This document shows, piece by piece, positions 1 through 13,117 of a DNA stretch of 64,000 nucleotides. Made by a program: the position numbers and the translations under genes. The DNA is from Acanthochromis polyacanthus. Lineage: Eukaryota > Chordata > Actinopteri > Pomacentridae. The stretch spans positions 38,622,082 through 38,686,081 of the forward strand of contig NC_067122.1 of the NCBI RefSeq assembly GCF_021347895.1. The letters run 5' to 3'. Numbering within the stretch: the stretch's first letter is position 1; each line of letters begins with the position of its first letter. The notes under the pieces are model-generated. The model was not told where the DNA came from. It made no database searches and saw only the letters and a list, made by a program, of their open reading frames with translations.

Positions 1-3000
1 AATGATGAGTCACAGCATGTGTTCAGCATATTGTGGGGGTAACCAGCATGATCCCTCTGCTGTGTTTCAAAAGACTTTTGTTTTTTTACATGAATAATTT
101 TCAACATTCGTTTTTGAGTCTAAGTGAAAATCAAACATTATTTACCTGGAATGGTCATTTTATGGCTGAATTAGGGGCAACTTGCCAACTGAACGAAACC
201 ACATTAATGAGCTGAGCTGTCGTAGAATGAGCAGAGTGTAGCTAGCATGTGAAAAGTTAATGTGACACAATAGCTGCATTAATGGGAAATACGGTGGGTT
301 GAAATAAACTGATTATCCTATGAAGGCTAGAAAATAGTGCTTTTAAGCTGACATTGAAAATCTCGATTGTAGAGGAACCATAGAGTGGGAGGTAAAGAAT
401 TCCATAGTTCCAGATAATAATCTTGGAGGTGATCAGGAGGAGGGAAGCGAGAATGGGAATAACTTGGTCCTTCATTAGTGACCTTGTAAAGATGTTACTG
501 CAGCATTTTGAAGTAGTTGGCGATGGAATAAAGAAGACTGAGTGATGCTACTCATCAGGGTGGAACTGTACAAAAGCATGGATGACTTTGCTGAGTCAGA
601 GGTTCAGATAATTGACTTGAATTTCGAGGCGAAGCAGAACTGAATGAAATTTGCTTTAGCCACCTGAGTGTTTTTTTTGTCAAATTCAAGGCTGGAAAAA
701 GTATTCACCGTTTCATTTTTAGCCTATGTAATTCGTAAAGTTGATGAAAAGTCAACTCTCCAACAAAAAAAAAAAACCCTGACAAACTCATCAATGACAG
801 TAATACTATGAATGCAGCTAAGCAACATGTGAGGTTTCCCATCTAAGGTTTGGCATCAGCAACTAGCTGTAAGGTCCAAGTGTTGGTATGCATTGCTTAT
901 ATTAAAATCAAAATTCTGCCTGACAGTGCAGAAGATTTCATCCAAAGTATGTCTGTGGACAGCAGTCTTAGATCAAATAACAGCTGAAAAACTAAAACTA
1001 CACAGTATTGAAATCTTCCATACATCAAGTTTTTTTTTTTTTTTAAGTGAATGGCATAAAACTATTGTCTGTATATAAAGATAGATGAACCCTCCATGAT
1101 GTCACCTGTAGGGTTTCTGAGGAGCAGTTTAGTAGCCCAGGAGGAGTCATGCACAAGATGCAGATGAATCCACCACACTAACTCATGGTTTATCAACAAT
1201 TTGCAAAGCTATGAGGCAGAAGTAGAGCTGATGCAGACCATAGAAAAGTATCTGGGTGATAGACTATCCAATCCCATCTGTCACTTAAAGCAGCCAAACT
1301 CTTAATTATGCATATCATTGAGCCTTAATACAAATTAAACAGCAGTGCTACATAAAAACATACTCATTGCACTTACGCCATGAAGGAAAAAAAAATTGCT
1401 TTAGAAACCAAAACAGTTTTCTGTAGCAGAGTGTAAACATGTTTTTTCTGCTGTAAAGTTGGACAATTTAACATGGAGGTCAATCAGGACTGGGTACCTT
1501 CTGGAGGCAGCCTCAAGTGGACATTCCAGGAACTGTGGTTTTTGGCTCTTCAGCTTTGGCTTCATTTATTTTCAGTCCTGAAGGTGCAAAATGCTGTATT
1601 TATGATCACACGATGATCCATGATCATGAATTTGCGTAGTCTTATCAGGTCCAACTCAAGTAAAAACCATGTTTGACATGGACAGACTTGAAGGGAGGTC
1701 TGTAGGGTTGAGAAAACATTGGTAACTGCTCTGAAGCTATGAAGACAGACTGTCTACCAAGTGAGGATGTATGACATTTTCACTGAATACTGTTCAAACA
1801 GACTAGCTATATTTCCACTCATAAGCCTACGTTCCGAGGATGGCTAAAACATTTCTGACACAGCTGTAAAACCAGGATGACTCACAAGCTCACTGTAATC
1901 ATTTTACAGCAAATACACATAAAATATCTAAATTATTACTGTTGGAAACCTGAATCTTTGCTCCAACCAGTTGAGGTAGATGACTGATGAGCCGGTTTCT
2001 GTCTGTGGTTTCTTTCTGTTCAAAGGTAGCTTCTTCTTGTAATCAATAAGTGTGCCCTGAAATGTCATCATCGGATTTGTTGGGTTTCTCAGTAAAATGT
2101 AATATTTTAAGTCTTGCACTTACTAAATTGCTCTGTGGTGACTTATGTTGAGAATCGGTATGAGATACAATTTTGTTTAATAAAACTCAATGGATGCTTA
2201 GAGCTGTTCAGCTTTAAAGAGCAAAAATAAAACCTGGAAAAAGTAAATTAAGCATTGAGGTCATTGTGTCCTCATACTATAATTGTTGTGGTTTAACCTC
2301 TTTAACCCTGGAATTTAGGTGGAATACTAAATTAAGCCCCAGAGCTTGATGAGTACCAGATGTCCTGGTACTTATTTTGGTACAGCCTGGTGCTGGTTGT
2401 GTAAGATTTAATCACTGTATCCTAAATGGATGAGGTGCTGCAGATGGAAGGGACATACCTGAACTGGTGTCTTTGCATTGTAATAAGGATTCAATCAATC
2501 AAAAAGAGTCACAAACTTCTTAAAAGTAAAGAAGAAAAACAGGATTACCTTTACATTAAAGCTGGATTTCGGCATGCAAGCGAACGTTTGTGCTGTCAGG
2601 GATTTAAATGGAACACAAATAAAAAAGGTTTATTTAATTTTGCAGAGTATCTGACTAAACTACATGAATGACATTAATTCCAGCTGCAGAGACAGACTGT
2701 CTCCTCTGGGCTCAGACGTGGTCACTTTGTCTCTGCTTTCATTTAATATCGCTTCTCTGTCTGTTTTTAGCACATTAGCATTTCAAGTAAGTCTTAAGTG
2801 AGCAGTGTGAGGTTCATCAATAAAAATTATGCATAAAAAGTATGCTTTCATTACCTCTTTTTCCACAATAAAAATGAAACAAAAGTCAAATCAAAAGTAA
2901 AAATTAAAATTAGAACTATGGCAAGAATTTCGAAGAACAAGAAGTAGACAAAAACATGAATTATGGTCAGTGGTTCCTTGACGATTTATGAATTTATAAT

Positions 3001-3531
3001 GACAGTTAAACAAGCAGCAGCAATGAAACAGCTGTGGAAAAATGAAAATGGCATTCATGAAATAGCAAGGTGGTAAAAAATTGCAAATATGATTTGGATG
3101 TAGTGTTATTAATATAATTATACCTCCAGTCAAATATATTCTATGCTGCTTCCAGCCATTAAAAAAAAAAAGAATTAGTTTCACTAAAAACACTTAAAAA
3201 GTTTTTATGTCCCTGAAATTAAAGTTGTGCTATTCATGGACAAAGTTTTAAGACACAGTGCTTTTGTCAGAGCAATGACACGGTTGACTTGATGTTACAA
3301 AGCAGGTGATTGGCTTTTAGACAGAAATATATATACAGTGTATTCAAAGTTTTAAAAGCACATATAAAGAATCCCTGCCAGCTGCCACTTTAGATTATAG
3401 TCCCAAGAATTTCAACAATTATAGAACATCAACTTTGGCAAATACATTTTAGCACTGCGAAGCTGACAATGACGCAAACAAATGTATCAATATACACCTA
3501 AATGATCCAAGCTAAATATCCTGCTCAGTCC
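1..3531. other. AT-rich intergenic stretch, nothing recognised
   Basis: No frame longer than about 100 codons occurs on either strand, and those present are rich in Phe, Leu, Lys and Asn as expected for chance frames in AT-rich DNA. I see no transposon ends, RNA gene or exon with convincing splice sites. Poly-A and poly-T runs (for example near 755-775 and 1030-1045) are the only simple repeats. Confidence 0.6.
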
Positions 3532-3535
3532 TTAA

Positions 3536-4159
3536 AGGGGAACTTTGTTTTTTTTCAACCTGGGGTCTGTTTCCATATGTCATTTTATACATGTGAGTGA
3601 TGGAGAAATGAATTTTCGACATAGCTCCAGTATTTAGCCAGGCAGACAGCTTAGCAGCTCAGCGAGCAGCTCAGCTAGCAGCTCAGCTAGCGAAAAGTAT
3701 GGGGCAACTTGCCCCCCCGCGTCAAAGTCCGCCCTAACGTGCTTTTTTCCCCACACTGACCGGCTCGGATAGTCTCAATGAGTGTCCCACAACATACTAG
3801 AGATGAGAAGTGAACGAAAACCTCCACATTACCTGGCGATCACTCGTTGTTGTGGTCTGTATCCAAATCTCAGGACGCAAGAAAGCAAAGCTCGTTCCGA
3901 AATCGCGCGATAGCTCGCGCCAAAACCGTTGAAACTATCTGAGCCAGTCAGTGTGGGGAAAAAAGCATGTTAGGGCGGACTTTGATGCGGGGGGGCAAGT
4001 TGCCCCATACTTTTCGCTAGCTGAGCTGCTAGCTGAGCTGCTAAGCTGCCTGCCTGGCTAAATACTGGAGCTATGTCGAAAATTCATTTCGCCATCACTC
4101 ACATGTATGAAATGACATATGAAAACAGACCCCAGGTTGAAAAAAAACAAAGTTCCCCT
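3536..4159. mobile_element. 624-bp fold-back MITE with TTAA target duplication (Kolobok-like)
   Basis: The two ends are long inverted repeats of about 230 bp. The left end begins AGGGGAACTTTG and the right end finishes CAAAGTTCCCCT. TTAA flanks both sides exactly (3532-3535 and 4160-4163). TTAA duplications are typical of the piggyBac and Kolobok superfamilies; ends starting AGGGG rather than CCY fit Kolobok better, which is inference. The arms contain tandem AGCTCAGCTAGC-type units, three or more on the left and fewer on the right. The centre (about 3770-3950) is GC-rich with CG-containing words, unlike the flanks. There is no coding capacity, so it is non-autonomous. Confidence 0.85.
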
Positions 4160-4379
4160 TTAACAGTGGTTTCTAATTATGATTCTTTATGGATGAATAT
4201 AACCTAATATCCCTACTATGACTGACTGTTCAACTGCATATGCTCTTTTGACACAACGCAGCACTTGTATATACTGAATTATTAAAGACCACTTCTAACA
4301 GGCAGTATACAGGGAATTTATTTCTTAGGCTGTATAGAAGATTAATATAACTTCTGGGTGTGAATAGTGAAGTCAAGAT

Positions 4380-4665
4380 GGAAGTGCTTTAGAACTTGCC
4401 TGTTTTCTAACAGTCAGCATGAGGCGACTCCTCTGCTCATAAATAAAGTCCCATTGTGTGGAAATCCCTTTATCTGTTCCCTCAGCATCATTTTTCTAAT
4501 GAATTCATGGACTCATTGGCTAATTTAATGTCTCCTTCAATACAACATGGTGTTTACTTTGTAAATTATGCCCTTTTTTAGAGTAAAACCGATGATTAAG
4601 CTGGGTATTTGTCAGGGTTGGGCTACCTTGTGATTGTCAGGTCGCCACACTAAAACACCAACAGC
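4380..4665 (+). repeat. Medium interspersed repeat, family A, copy 1
   Basis: This matches 11690-11965 over several blocks: TTTCTAACAG followed by a GGCGACTC box, a block containing TACAACATGGTG...GTAAATTATG...GAGTAAAA, and GGGCTACCTTGTGATTG near the 3' edge. The blocks are in the same order and spacing in both copies. The family is not assigned; no terminal inverted repeat or coding frame is visible. Confidence 0.55.
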
Positions 4666-5885
4666 CTGCTGCTTTGTGAAAACAGTTTCCTGCATTTAGA
4701 AACCATGCCAATAAGAGCGGAGAAAGTGAACTGTAATAGGGAAGCTGAGGGTTGTATAACCAAAACAACAAGTTGAAGGACATCAAAATGCTCTGCAGAA
4801 CTGCTGAGTCTGGATACTATCCTCTTTGGGTTCATCGCCACGAGTGAAACATTTCCCATGCTCATAGGCACTTTATTCAGCTTCATGAAAAACAATCTTA
4901 ACTTGAAACAAAAGATGATTTCCCATCAGACGAGGGAACACTTTCCAACCAAGGGTAATGAAACTTTCTGCGTATGGGAAATTTAACACCCTAATAAGTC
5001 AAATATGTTTACATTTAGCCTGGTTCTATAAATTTAGATTTTCCTAAACAGTTCCTTTCCTGTTTTGTTTCTCACACAGTGGCAATTTATAGTTTTGGAT
5101 TCTTCATTTAAAACTTGAAATTGTCATTTTGTTTTTTCAAATTGGCCTGATATTGCCAGCATTATCAGAAAAAACGTTGAAGCAAAGAATTAAAACCTGT
5201 GGATACCCCATACAGTGAGTAAAGTGATGAGAGATGTGAGTAAAGGCAGAGACAGTAACCTGAACAAAAGGCTGAATATGAAAGTACACAGCATCTGGAC
5301 TATGAGGCCATTAACCCTGATGTGAGTCTGTCTTAGAGAGACAGTCAAAGAGAAAGTGTGTCACAGGTTAAGAAGTTGGAAATGATTGATGCACTAAAAG
5401 ACTATGAGATAAGCTACAGGACCTGTCAGTTTTTCTGTGAATTAACTCTTGAAGAACGTGAAATACTCAATGTAAAGCTTTCTGTGAAAATCTGAGTGAG
5501 TGCTGTCCAGCCTACGACTTCATAACGCTTCAACAGAAAAAAAACAGGAGAGAAAAGAGAGAAACTTAAGGCTGGGAGCACAAAATCACTCCAGAGAAAT
5601 AAAGACAGTCTGATGTCTTCACAAGAGCGATAGAAGTCGAAGGAGAGCGACAGCGGCAGAGACACACAAAACTTCAACAACAGCCATAATATCAGCTGGC
5701 TAACCAATTTTCTGTTACGATAAAGACGGATGCCGCCTGGCTTCCGGTGGCATTCCCCTGATGCAACAAAAGCCAGTGGCTGAATCAAATTAACATCTCC
5801 TCTGACTCGGTGTCCCCACAAGCACAAATCAAGGTGCTGAATTGCAAACAGGACCAGAGCAGCAGAGCAAATCAATGCCGCCAGG
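4666..5885. other. Intergenic stretch, nothing recognised
   Basis: A 149-codon minus-strand frame spans 5426-5875. It is rich in Ser, Leu and Phe, shows no recognisable domain, and is not supported as a gene. No repeat ends are visible. Confidence 0.5.
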
Positions 5886-5894
5886 TCCTCAAGT

Positions 5895-6110
5895 GTGTGT
5901 GTGTGAGAGCTTGTTTTTCTGTCCGGGTAGGGGCTTTATTGAATGCAAACTAAACCAATAGGGACGTGTGTCACCACTGGCACAAAAATTGAAGCTTCCA
6001 TCGGTGGAGGCCATTTTCTGAGGGGTTTTTGCAGAATTAGGTTTAGGGTTGGGTTAGGCATTCAGTTGTGATTGCTAAGGCTGGTGTGCTTTCTCCTCCT
6101 TTGTTTATTC
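5895..6110. repeat. Repeat family B fragment (GGTTAGG-rich, beside a TG run)
   Basis: A short TG run is followed by a GGGTTGGGTTAGG-type tract and the block AGGCATTCAGTTGTGATTGC. The same order (TG run, GTTAGGG words, AGGCAATCAGTTGTGATGG) recurs at 14330-14600, so the two are copies of one interspersed family. The telomere-like words are internal to the repeat. Confidence 0.45.
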
Positions 6111-7390
6111 CAAGTAGGCTGTAAATTCCAAGAGTACACATAAAGAGACAAAGGTAGGGTTAGATTGAAAAGGTTTAAGGGAGGTCTATGTTTACCTGAG
6201 TACACACAGAACCTCCGTTTGAGTTTCATTGAAAAAAATCAGAGAACAACAAAAGCATGAGAGAAACTGTATCAAATTTTGCAACACACAGGTCAAATTC
6301 AACATCGAACTCTAGTTTTCAAAAGACTGTATAATGAAACGGTAAAACGCTGGCATGGTAGTGTGTTGGAAACAATCGGTATCAGACACACTCAGCAGGT
6401 AGTAGCTGCTGATGACTGTGTTAGTTATCTTTGCTTTCATTCCTGTGTGACACAACTATAAACCTCTTTTTGAAGTTTCAGCCATCAAGACAGTGTCTGT
6501 ACTCTCTCTAATTGTGTGCGGCAGACTGAGAAAGAGAAAGATGAAAGAGGGAGAAGGAAGACAGAAAGTAGAAGGGACTTTCATCCAAGGAAAAACATGG
6601 AAATAAAATGGATACAGATACATTTTTTGGGTAGCTGAGGTTTAGGGTGTAAAGGCCATTTTCATCAAATGAACACAGTTCTGACAGTTTTGTCCTCATT
6701 GGATTTGACTGACGGTGCTGTTTGAAGACAGACTGTTGTTGTTGTACTGCTGTGCTTGGAGATGAATTGCACATGAGCTGGCCTCATTCAAACACAGCTG
6801 TTCTGACTACATCTGATAGAAGTGTGTTCTTACACTCTTTGAAGTAATTCAGGAGACCTGTTCCCATAACTTAATTAAATGCATGGTTGCAACACAAAAA
6901 TTCAAATTTATTGTTTTTTAATGATTTTAGTTGCATTGTTATAATGAGTTATGTTGACATAATAATGTTAGTAATTATACTAACACAGCACTGTGTGTAA
7001 CTTAAACTCAAACATCTGCATTAATTGGTTTAAAACAAAATACAAATTGTTTTAATTTATTAAATTGACTTGAGAGGTTATTTGTTGTTGTTGTTTGACT
7101 TCAGGATTCAAAGTCCTTAAAAAGTTCAAAACTAAAACATGCTACCAGGTATTAGGTAACTGGAAATTTAAAATACCAATTCAATAAAATTCCATATAGT
7201 TTGTTAGCTGAACATAATTCCATTAGAAGTTGTCATAACTCCAAAAATATGACGCAAATTCTTGCATAATTTTATTTATTTATTTTATTTTGTGAGGCTT
7301 CAGGTTGTTTAAGCAGCGGGTTGTGTTGACAGACTGACAAAGAAGCAAAAGCAGTGCTTAGAAACAAGTTATTGCCTTAAAAGTAGCGTA
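6111..7390. other. Intergenic stretch, nothing recognised
   Basis: AT-rich DNA with short chance frames. No transposon termini, tRNA or splice-bounded coding segment was found. Confidence 0.5.
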
Positions 7391-7397
7391 GCGTTTA

Positions 7398-7626
7398 CAC
7401 TACCTGTCAAAAGTTTGGACACACCTTCTCACTCAATGATTTTTATTTATTTGTATTATTTTCTACATTGTAGATTAATACTGAAGATTGACACTTTTTG
7501 TTTACAACATAATTCCATGTGTATTATTTTATATTTCAATGTCTTCAGTATTAATCTACAATGGAGAAAATTATTAAATAAAACCCATTGAATGAGAAGA
7601 TGTGTCCAAACTTTTGACTGGTAGTG
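7398..7626. mobile_element. 229-bp Tc1/mariner-type MITE
   Basis: Terminal inverted repeats read CACTACCTGTCAAAAGTTTG at the left and end in CTTTTGACTGGTAGTG at the right, flanked by TA on both sides (7396-7397 and 7627-7628). The TIRs extend through most of the element. TA duplication and CACTACC ends are typical of short Tc1-derived elements in fish. A half copy of the same family is at 35230-35318. Confidence 0.85.
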
Positions 7627-7628
7627 TA

Positions 7629-7870
7629 TGACAGCCGATATGTTATTGTTGACAAAACAGGGTTTGGTTTAGGCTGGGTTTACTTTGTGATTGGCGGAAC
7701 TGCTACCCTATCATTGTGCAGAGTATCTTTAGCTTATGTCCTATTTAAAAGAAAAAGAAAGAAAAAACAAGACGGAGAAGGCCAAATTGCAAATTCAAGT
7801 TTCAAACTGGTAGTCCATAAACCAATGAGTATCTTTTATCTTTTATATACACCCTATGACCTTCACTAGT
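7629..7870 (+). repeat. Repeat family A, copy 3 (short)
   Basis: It contains TTAGGCTGGGTTTACTTTGTGATTGGC and, 150 bp later, ATCTTTTATATACA. Both blocks occur in the same order in the family A copy at 11930-12050. The 81-codon frame here is not a gene. Confidence 0.4.
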
Positions 7871-10800
7871 TTCCAAACTGGACCAAACTCTCAGTACTAA
7901 TTTTATGTCCTGGCACATAGGTGTGTGAAGATGTGACAACAATATGAAATCAGTCTACAACATGAAGGGGGGCGTTGAAGGTCCAAGACTGAATAACGTA
8001 TGTCATAATGGTATAAACTTTAAGGACTTCTAATCCTCAAGGATGACGCATGAAAGTTCATAATTGTCTTTGGAAATAATTGCAAAATTATCAAAATACT
8101 AGTACAAAAAAGAAAGGCAATAAGTTAACTGTGAATTGAGGGCACGCTACGTTTATACTTGAACTGTGCTGTGATGTTCCATTTGCTAAACTTATCTGAA
8201 TTCCAGAAGTTTTGCAGCTACTTTGTTGTCCTTCATTTTTTTAGTTGCTTATCAGAGGAACATAAGGATCATTCAAGCATTGGATTTGTCAAATCTCTCA
8301 AGTAAATCAAATCTAAAAAAAATAGCAAATGTCATTATCTAATGACAGTAGAGACTTATGGAATTTGTCAACCGCTTGACACCTAAATATATTTACAATT
8401 AGATTTGACTTTTTTGTGTTTTTGCTTTCCAGCTGATGCTAAAATAAGTGGAGATTGTTAATGTGTCGTCTATTACACATAGAACAGATATGTTCTATCT
8501 TATAATAATAACAGATATCTAATAATTAGGTCCCACTCTCACTGGTCCTTCGAGAAACCAGTGCTTGCAGAAGGCTCCAAGGTACGTATTGAATATGAAC
8601 AAACCGGCATTGGCGGAATGGATACACTATCTCAGCTGCACTCTGAATGAAAGTGTTATGATGAGAATTTGCGACAATGGACATTAAGGGGTTCATTATG
8701 TCACAGACACACTCCAATATCCAATGTCCAGAAACATCTTCCACAAATGTCAACTTGGTGTATTGAAGATGTATAAGTGCATTTTATTGTTATCACCTTT
8801 AGTTTTTAAACTTCCCAACAGTAGCTGACATTTAAATTAATGATAAATTACATAATCTTGATACATTTCTTGTCATAATGCAGCCCAAGTCTGCAGTTTG
8901 GAACCTTTTTATTCACTTCAGCTGTGGGAAACACCCTTATGTAATTCTCATCTTATTTTTGGTGCCATTTCAAGAGTTTGCTCTCTCCATCACTGGTTCT
9001 GTTTCCATCCTGCTGTCAGAGGAATTTCCAGCAAAGTTTTTCAGCGTGTTTCATTTTCAACCCTGCCCTCTTCAGTTAGCACCAGGATGCTTTAGTCATT
9101 ATTCCATCCCTACTCTGTCACAGTCTTTCCTCACAGCTTCTGTCAGGGCCAGGCGTCATCACTGGGACTGGCCTGAAATGAGAATCCCACCAAAAAAAGT
9201 TTCTCCTGACAGGAACTGAAGACAGAGGTAAAATGGAGACACTAGAAATATTACTGTCATCAGAGGAGGAAGATATATCTAAAAGGTTTGGGGGATGAAA
9301 CTTTACCTTAAACTGATGCTGGTCTTTTTACTATCCAGGGGAAATTTAGGCAATATAGGAGACAAATCAGATTACAGTGATGTGACATGTCATTTTCTTA
9401 GTTTAAAAGCCTAAAATAAAAATAAAAAGTGTAATGGAAGCTGTTTTTGTTCTCTTTTACAGAAAAGTCAAAGGTCAGTAATAGGAATGGGTGCTGAAAC
9501 CCAAATTAAAACATTATCAGTTTCTCTGTCAGTACTGGAGTAATTAAGAAAACCTATTTATTATTGCTGCAAAAATCTTATCTTGCACATCTCACTAATT
9601 TCAAACATGATGATGATTATGATGGGTTTTTGCTTTTCCTAGACCAGTTTGAGGTTCAGTGGCAGCTCTTTCTGTCACATACGGCAGCACCATGTAGCAT
9701 ACACAGACTCGAAGAGATAGTAAAAGGTTCAAAAATGCGGTTACACTTTACTACAGTCAATGCTGACATTCCTCATCGTGCAAAAGCAAGAACACTACAG
9801 ATCCGTGGAAATATACAAGAAAAATTGATCACATACAGGCAGAGAATCACACATGTTGACTGCAGTGCTCATAATTCATCTCTGGTTTCCTCATATAGGT
9901 GTGTTATGCATGCCATCAAACCTCACATTCAGTTGAAGTAACCCTTAGTCAGCTGATTGTTTAGCTACGGGTCCATTTTTATGCCGGTTTATTTTAAATG
10001 AAGCCAGTATCTGACGAGGACGCCTACTGGAAGCCTTCCTCTGGAGGTTTCCAGCCACCTGGCACTTCGAGGTAGTCCCAGAACTTGCTGCAGGGATACG
10101 CATCTCATTTGGCCGAGAAAATGCCTTGAAATCCCCCAGGAAGAACTGGAAAGTGTTGTTGGGGACAAGGACATCTGAAATGACTGGGTTCACCTGCAGC
10201 CACTATGATTTGACCCCAGAAAAATGGAAGAAAATGGTTGGTTGGACTCCGAAAATGCTCCATTAGGAGGGATGGAGTGACTTAGTCAGCCTTTCTCTAA
10301 CTGAATGTTGCTGTTGACAGTGGTCAAATATTTTCTCAAAACTGTTTTTCATATTAAAGTTTAGAGTTAAATTGAGAATTTAGTGCATCATTTGCTAAAA
10401 AAAAGAACATTAAAAAAGTATCCCAGGCTGTCATTATGTGGTCACTAATTTAGTCATAAATTAAGGTAAATTCTAGGAGACAGACCCCCTTAGAGCCTCT
10501 ATGAAGCCAAAATGCCTGAAAGACATTAGACAGTTGGCAAAGTAGAGATTCACTCAACTAAGATGAGAGCACTTGCATTTTTATCAACTCAGACCTTCTG
10601 GATGAGCACAGTTGGACAGTGTTTGCAGATCTTTGTACTGAATCAACCAAACTAAAACTGTAGACAAAGAAGTGATTAGTGTTGAGGATTTTCCTCTGTC
10701 TTCTTCACTCATCAACAACTTTTACATACAAAAACAGAACAAGATACAGATCAACAGAAACTTCACTTGTCCATCATACATTTTTTTCTGATAACAGAGA

Positions 10801-11585
10801 ATACAAAGCACAGATTCAAAATGTAGTGCTAAGGATCTTTTTCCCAGCATATTTTTTTTTTACACATCATAGCACAAAGCCCCTTCTAGCGGGATAGGAC
10901 ACCACTTATCAGGCAACAGTATTCGCATTTTGATTGGTCTAATTCTAAAAACTAATGTCTGGGTCCAAAAAGGAAAAGAAATTTTTAAAAAAAACTGTTA
11001 TTTTTGACTTATGACAACTTCTAATAAAATTATGCTCAACCAACAAATTATGTGGAGGTAGAGGAATTTGCTTATTTAATAATTATTAGCATAATTTAAC
11101 ACATTTTTAAGTTGATCACTTATAGGAATTAGGTTGTTCCTAGCAGTATTTCAACATTATTTGGGGGACTCTTTAGGTGTTCTGTGCTTAATTACAATTA
11201 TTCGCACAAGTTTTTTTTAGGTTGGTAAGTTGCTCCAATTATAAGTTGGGGGAAGGGACTTGAAATTCCAACCTCAAGGGAAAAGGAAAATTTTGTTATC
11301 TACTTTAATTCACACAAAGAAAATGAGTTTAAACTACAAAAAATATTAAGATGATGCAGTTACAAACATGATTCAATCCAACCCATCAACAATAATGTCT
11401 ACAACTTAAAAACAAACAAAAACACCAAACAAATTTACTGATTACGATCAACTTTTTAAAGTTGCAACCACAGATTCAAGTAAGGGGCAAGAGTGTCTCC
11501 CGTGAATAACTTTTCAAAGTTTGCATGCTGCTATAAAGCATCTCTGGTGAGTCTGTTGCTGCTCTCTCACTTTCTGCTGAAGTAT
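7871..11585. other. Intergenic stretch, nothing recognised
   Basis: About 3.7 kb with frames of at most 125 codons, including overlapping frames at 8878-9219 and 9564-9941 with no recognisable domain. An AT-rich patch with several poly-A runs lies at 10920-11460. No element ends were identified. Confidence 0.45.
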
Positions 11586-11689
11586 TTGCATGGACCACAA
11601 AGCTTCCTTCAACCACAGACCGTATATATGAATGATGGATGTGGCTTCCATGTATGAAAAATGGAGTTCAAGCACAAGTGTCTAAAGCT

Positions 11690-12055
11690 TGCATTATTTC
11701 TAACAGGTACTAGGGGGCGACTCTGGCTGCAAAAAAGAAGACAGACTGTTTAGAAGTCTATGAGAAAATGTCCTTAACTCTTACTTGAGTTAATTCAGTA
11801 AACATTCTTGAGTGAGTTTATGTGATTTCACTCACTAGTTTGAAGACTTGTACAATACAGCGCGGTCTAGATTTTGCAAATTATTCTGCATTTTGAGTAA
11901 AATAGACGATAAAGCAGATATGTTTTAGGGCGAGGGCTACCTTGTGATTGACAAGCTGCTATTACATACTGTTAAATCGAAAGGCCACACTTGTGACTAA
12001 TGCAGCCCACAAATAAATTCTTACATCTTTTATATACAATCTGTACCTTCAACAT
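11690..12055 (+). repeat. Repeat family A, copy 2
   Basis: It carries TTTCTAACAGGTACTAGGGG, a GTCTATGAGAAAATG block, GAGTAAAATAGACGATAAAG, GGGCTACCTTGTGATTGACA, and a terminal CTTTTATATACA block. This is the most complete of the three copies in the window. No TIR or reading frame suggests a class. Confidence 0.55.
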
Positions 12056-12059
12056 TACA

Positions 12060-12800
12060 CCTGGAAATGGCATCTTTAGTCAACCCACCGAGACAGCACA
12101 GCTCTCTTATACTGCTTTCAAATCTCCATTTATTATCTAATCTACTCACAAACTCCTTTCCATTGTGTGCAGTCAAACTTCAACCACTGTGTTCATTAAA
12201 TTTTTGAGAGGTGCAGATCAAGAAATAAATGGTATTTGAAATTAGATCTATTTTACAGGACCTTTAATCATGTTTGTGCACAAACCTCTTCCACTGTTTG
12301 GGGTCCTGACAAAAGTTCTGTGCAGAAATAGAAAAAAAATGGATGGGGACCAATTCTGGATCTGCAATCAACAGTTATCCTTATCAAAGGAGTGCATCAT
12401 CGCAGCTCTGTGAACTGTGCAACTCACGACAGTGTTTGATATCAAGGGAGACTTCTCACTTTATTTCCCCCCTCTCTGTGTTTCTCTGACACACAGTTCA
12501 CAATCATTCCCTGAAGACATTTCTAAAGACTTTGGTTCTTTCTCAAAGAGGTTTCAAAGAGCTTCTCTTTGAATTTCTGATGTCTGGGGAAAAGCTCTGG
12601 AAGTTTGGAAATCTCAACCAAGAAACTTCAAAACCAGTGTGTAGTGTTGAAACGTGCACACACACACAGCGACAGAGCCCCCACATCCATCCCACACAAT
12701 TATTCATTCTTACATAAGACATAATCTCAGTTCACAAATAGAGGTTCTGTCTATTTTTTTTTTTTCCCTTTTTGGGGGAGCCCTGAATTAAAAGGTTGTC
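12060..12800. other. Intergenic stretch, short CA and poly-T tracts only
   Basis: A short CACACA tract near 12657-12668 and a poly-T run near 12754 are the only notable features. No gene or element end was found. Confidence 0.45.
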
Positions 12801-12810
12801 TATCAAATCA

Positions 12811-13117
12811 CTCTGCAGCAATTGGGTAGGTATACAACCAGTCAGCGCAACGAATAGGCTGACGTAGTTCCGAGAGCACCGGATTGTGGCTAAGTCCCAT
12901 TAGCTTCCTAACCAGGGGAGCCAACTGGTATATTAAGGATTTGCCATATCCCGTCGGCATAAGTCCAAATACGTCTTTCTTCTCAGTGAAACACTTCAGT
13001 GCCGTCCTTTGTTTATCTTTCAAGTTGAATTTTAGCTTCAAATCTTTAAGGGCTGTGGCCAAAGCCGAGTCGAAACTGTTTATTGTGCGCTGGTTGTTTC
13101 TGTCAGAATCGTCACGC
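12811..13117 (-). pseudogene. RecQ-type DNA helicase fragment (N-terminal motor part)
   Basis: The minus strand codes for a stretch containing NLKDKQRTALKCF followed by MPTGYGKSLIYQLAPL. The PTGYGKS segment is a Walker A (motif I) of RecQ-family SF2 helicases, and the preceding Q-containing block matches motif 0. Only about 60 conserved residues remain. After GLSHNP the frame leaves the family, and the DEAH box, helicase C domain and RQC/HRDC regions are absent. The frame is open upstream to a TGA near 13118 without an ATG. Solitary fragments like this are usually remnants of a large mobile element or a decayed gene copy; I cannot tell which. It should be non-functional. Confidence 0.65.

Noticed and set aside
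5426..5875. 149-codon minus-strand open frame
   Set aside because: Ser/Leu/Phe-rich with no recognisable fold or conserved motif; best explained by chance.
6025..6065. Telomere-like GGGTTAGG words
   Set aside because: Only a few degenerate units, and the same words occur in the interspersed family B repeat at 14500, so not an interstitial telomere.
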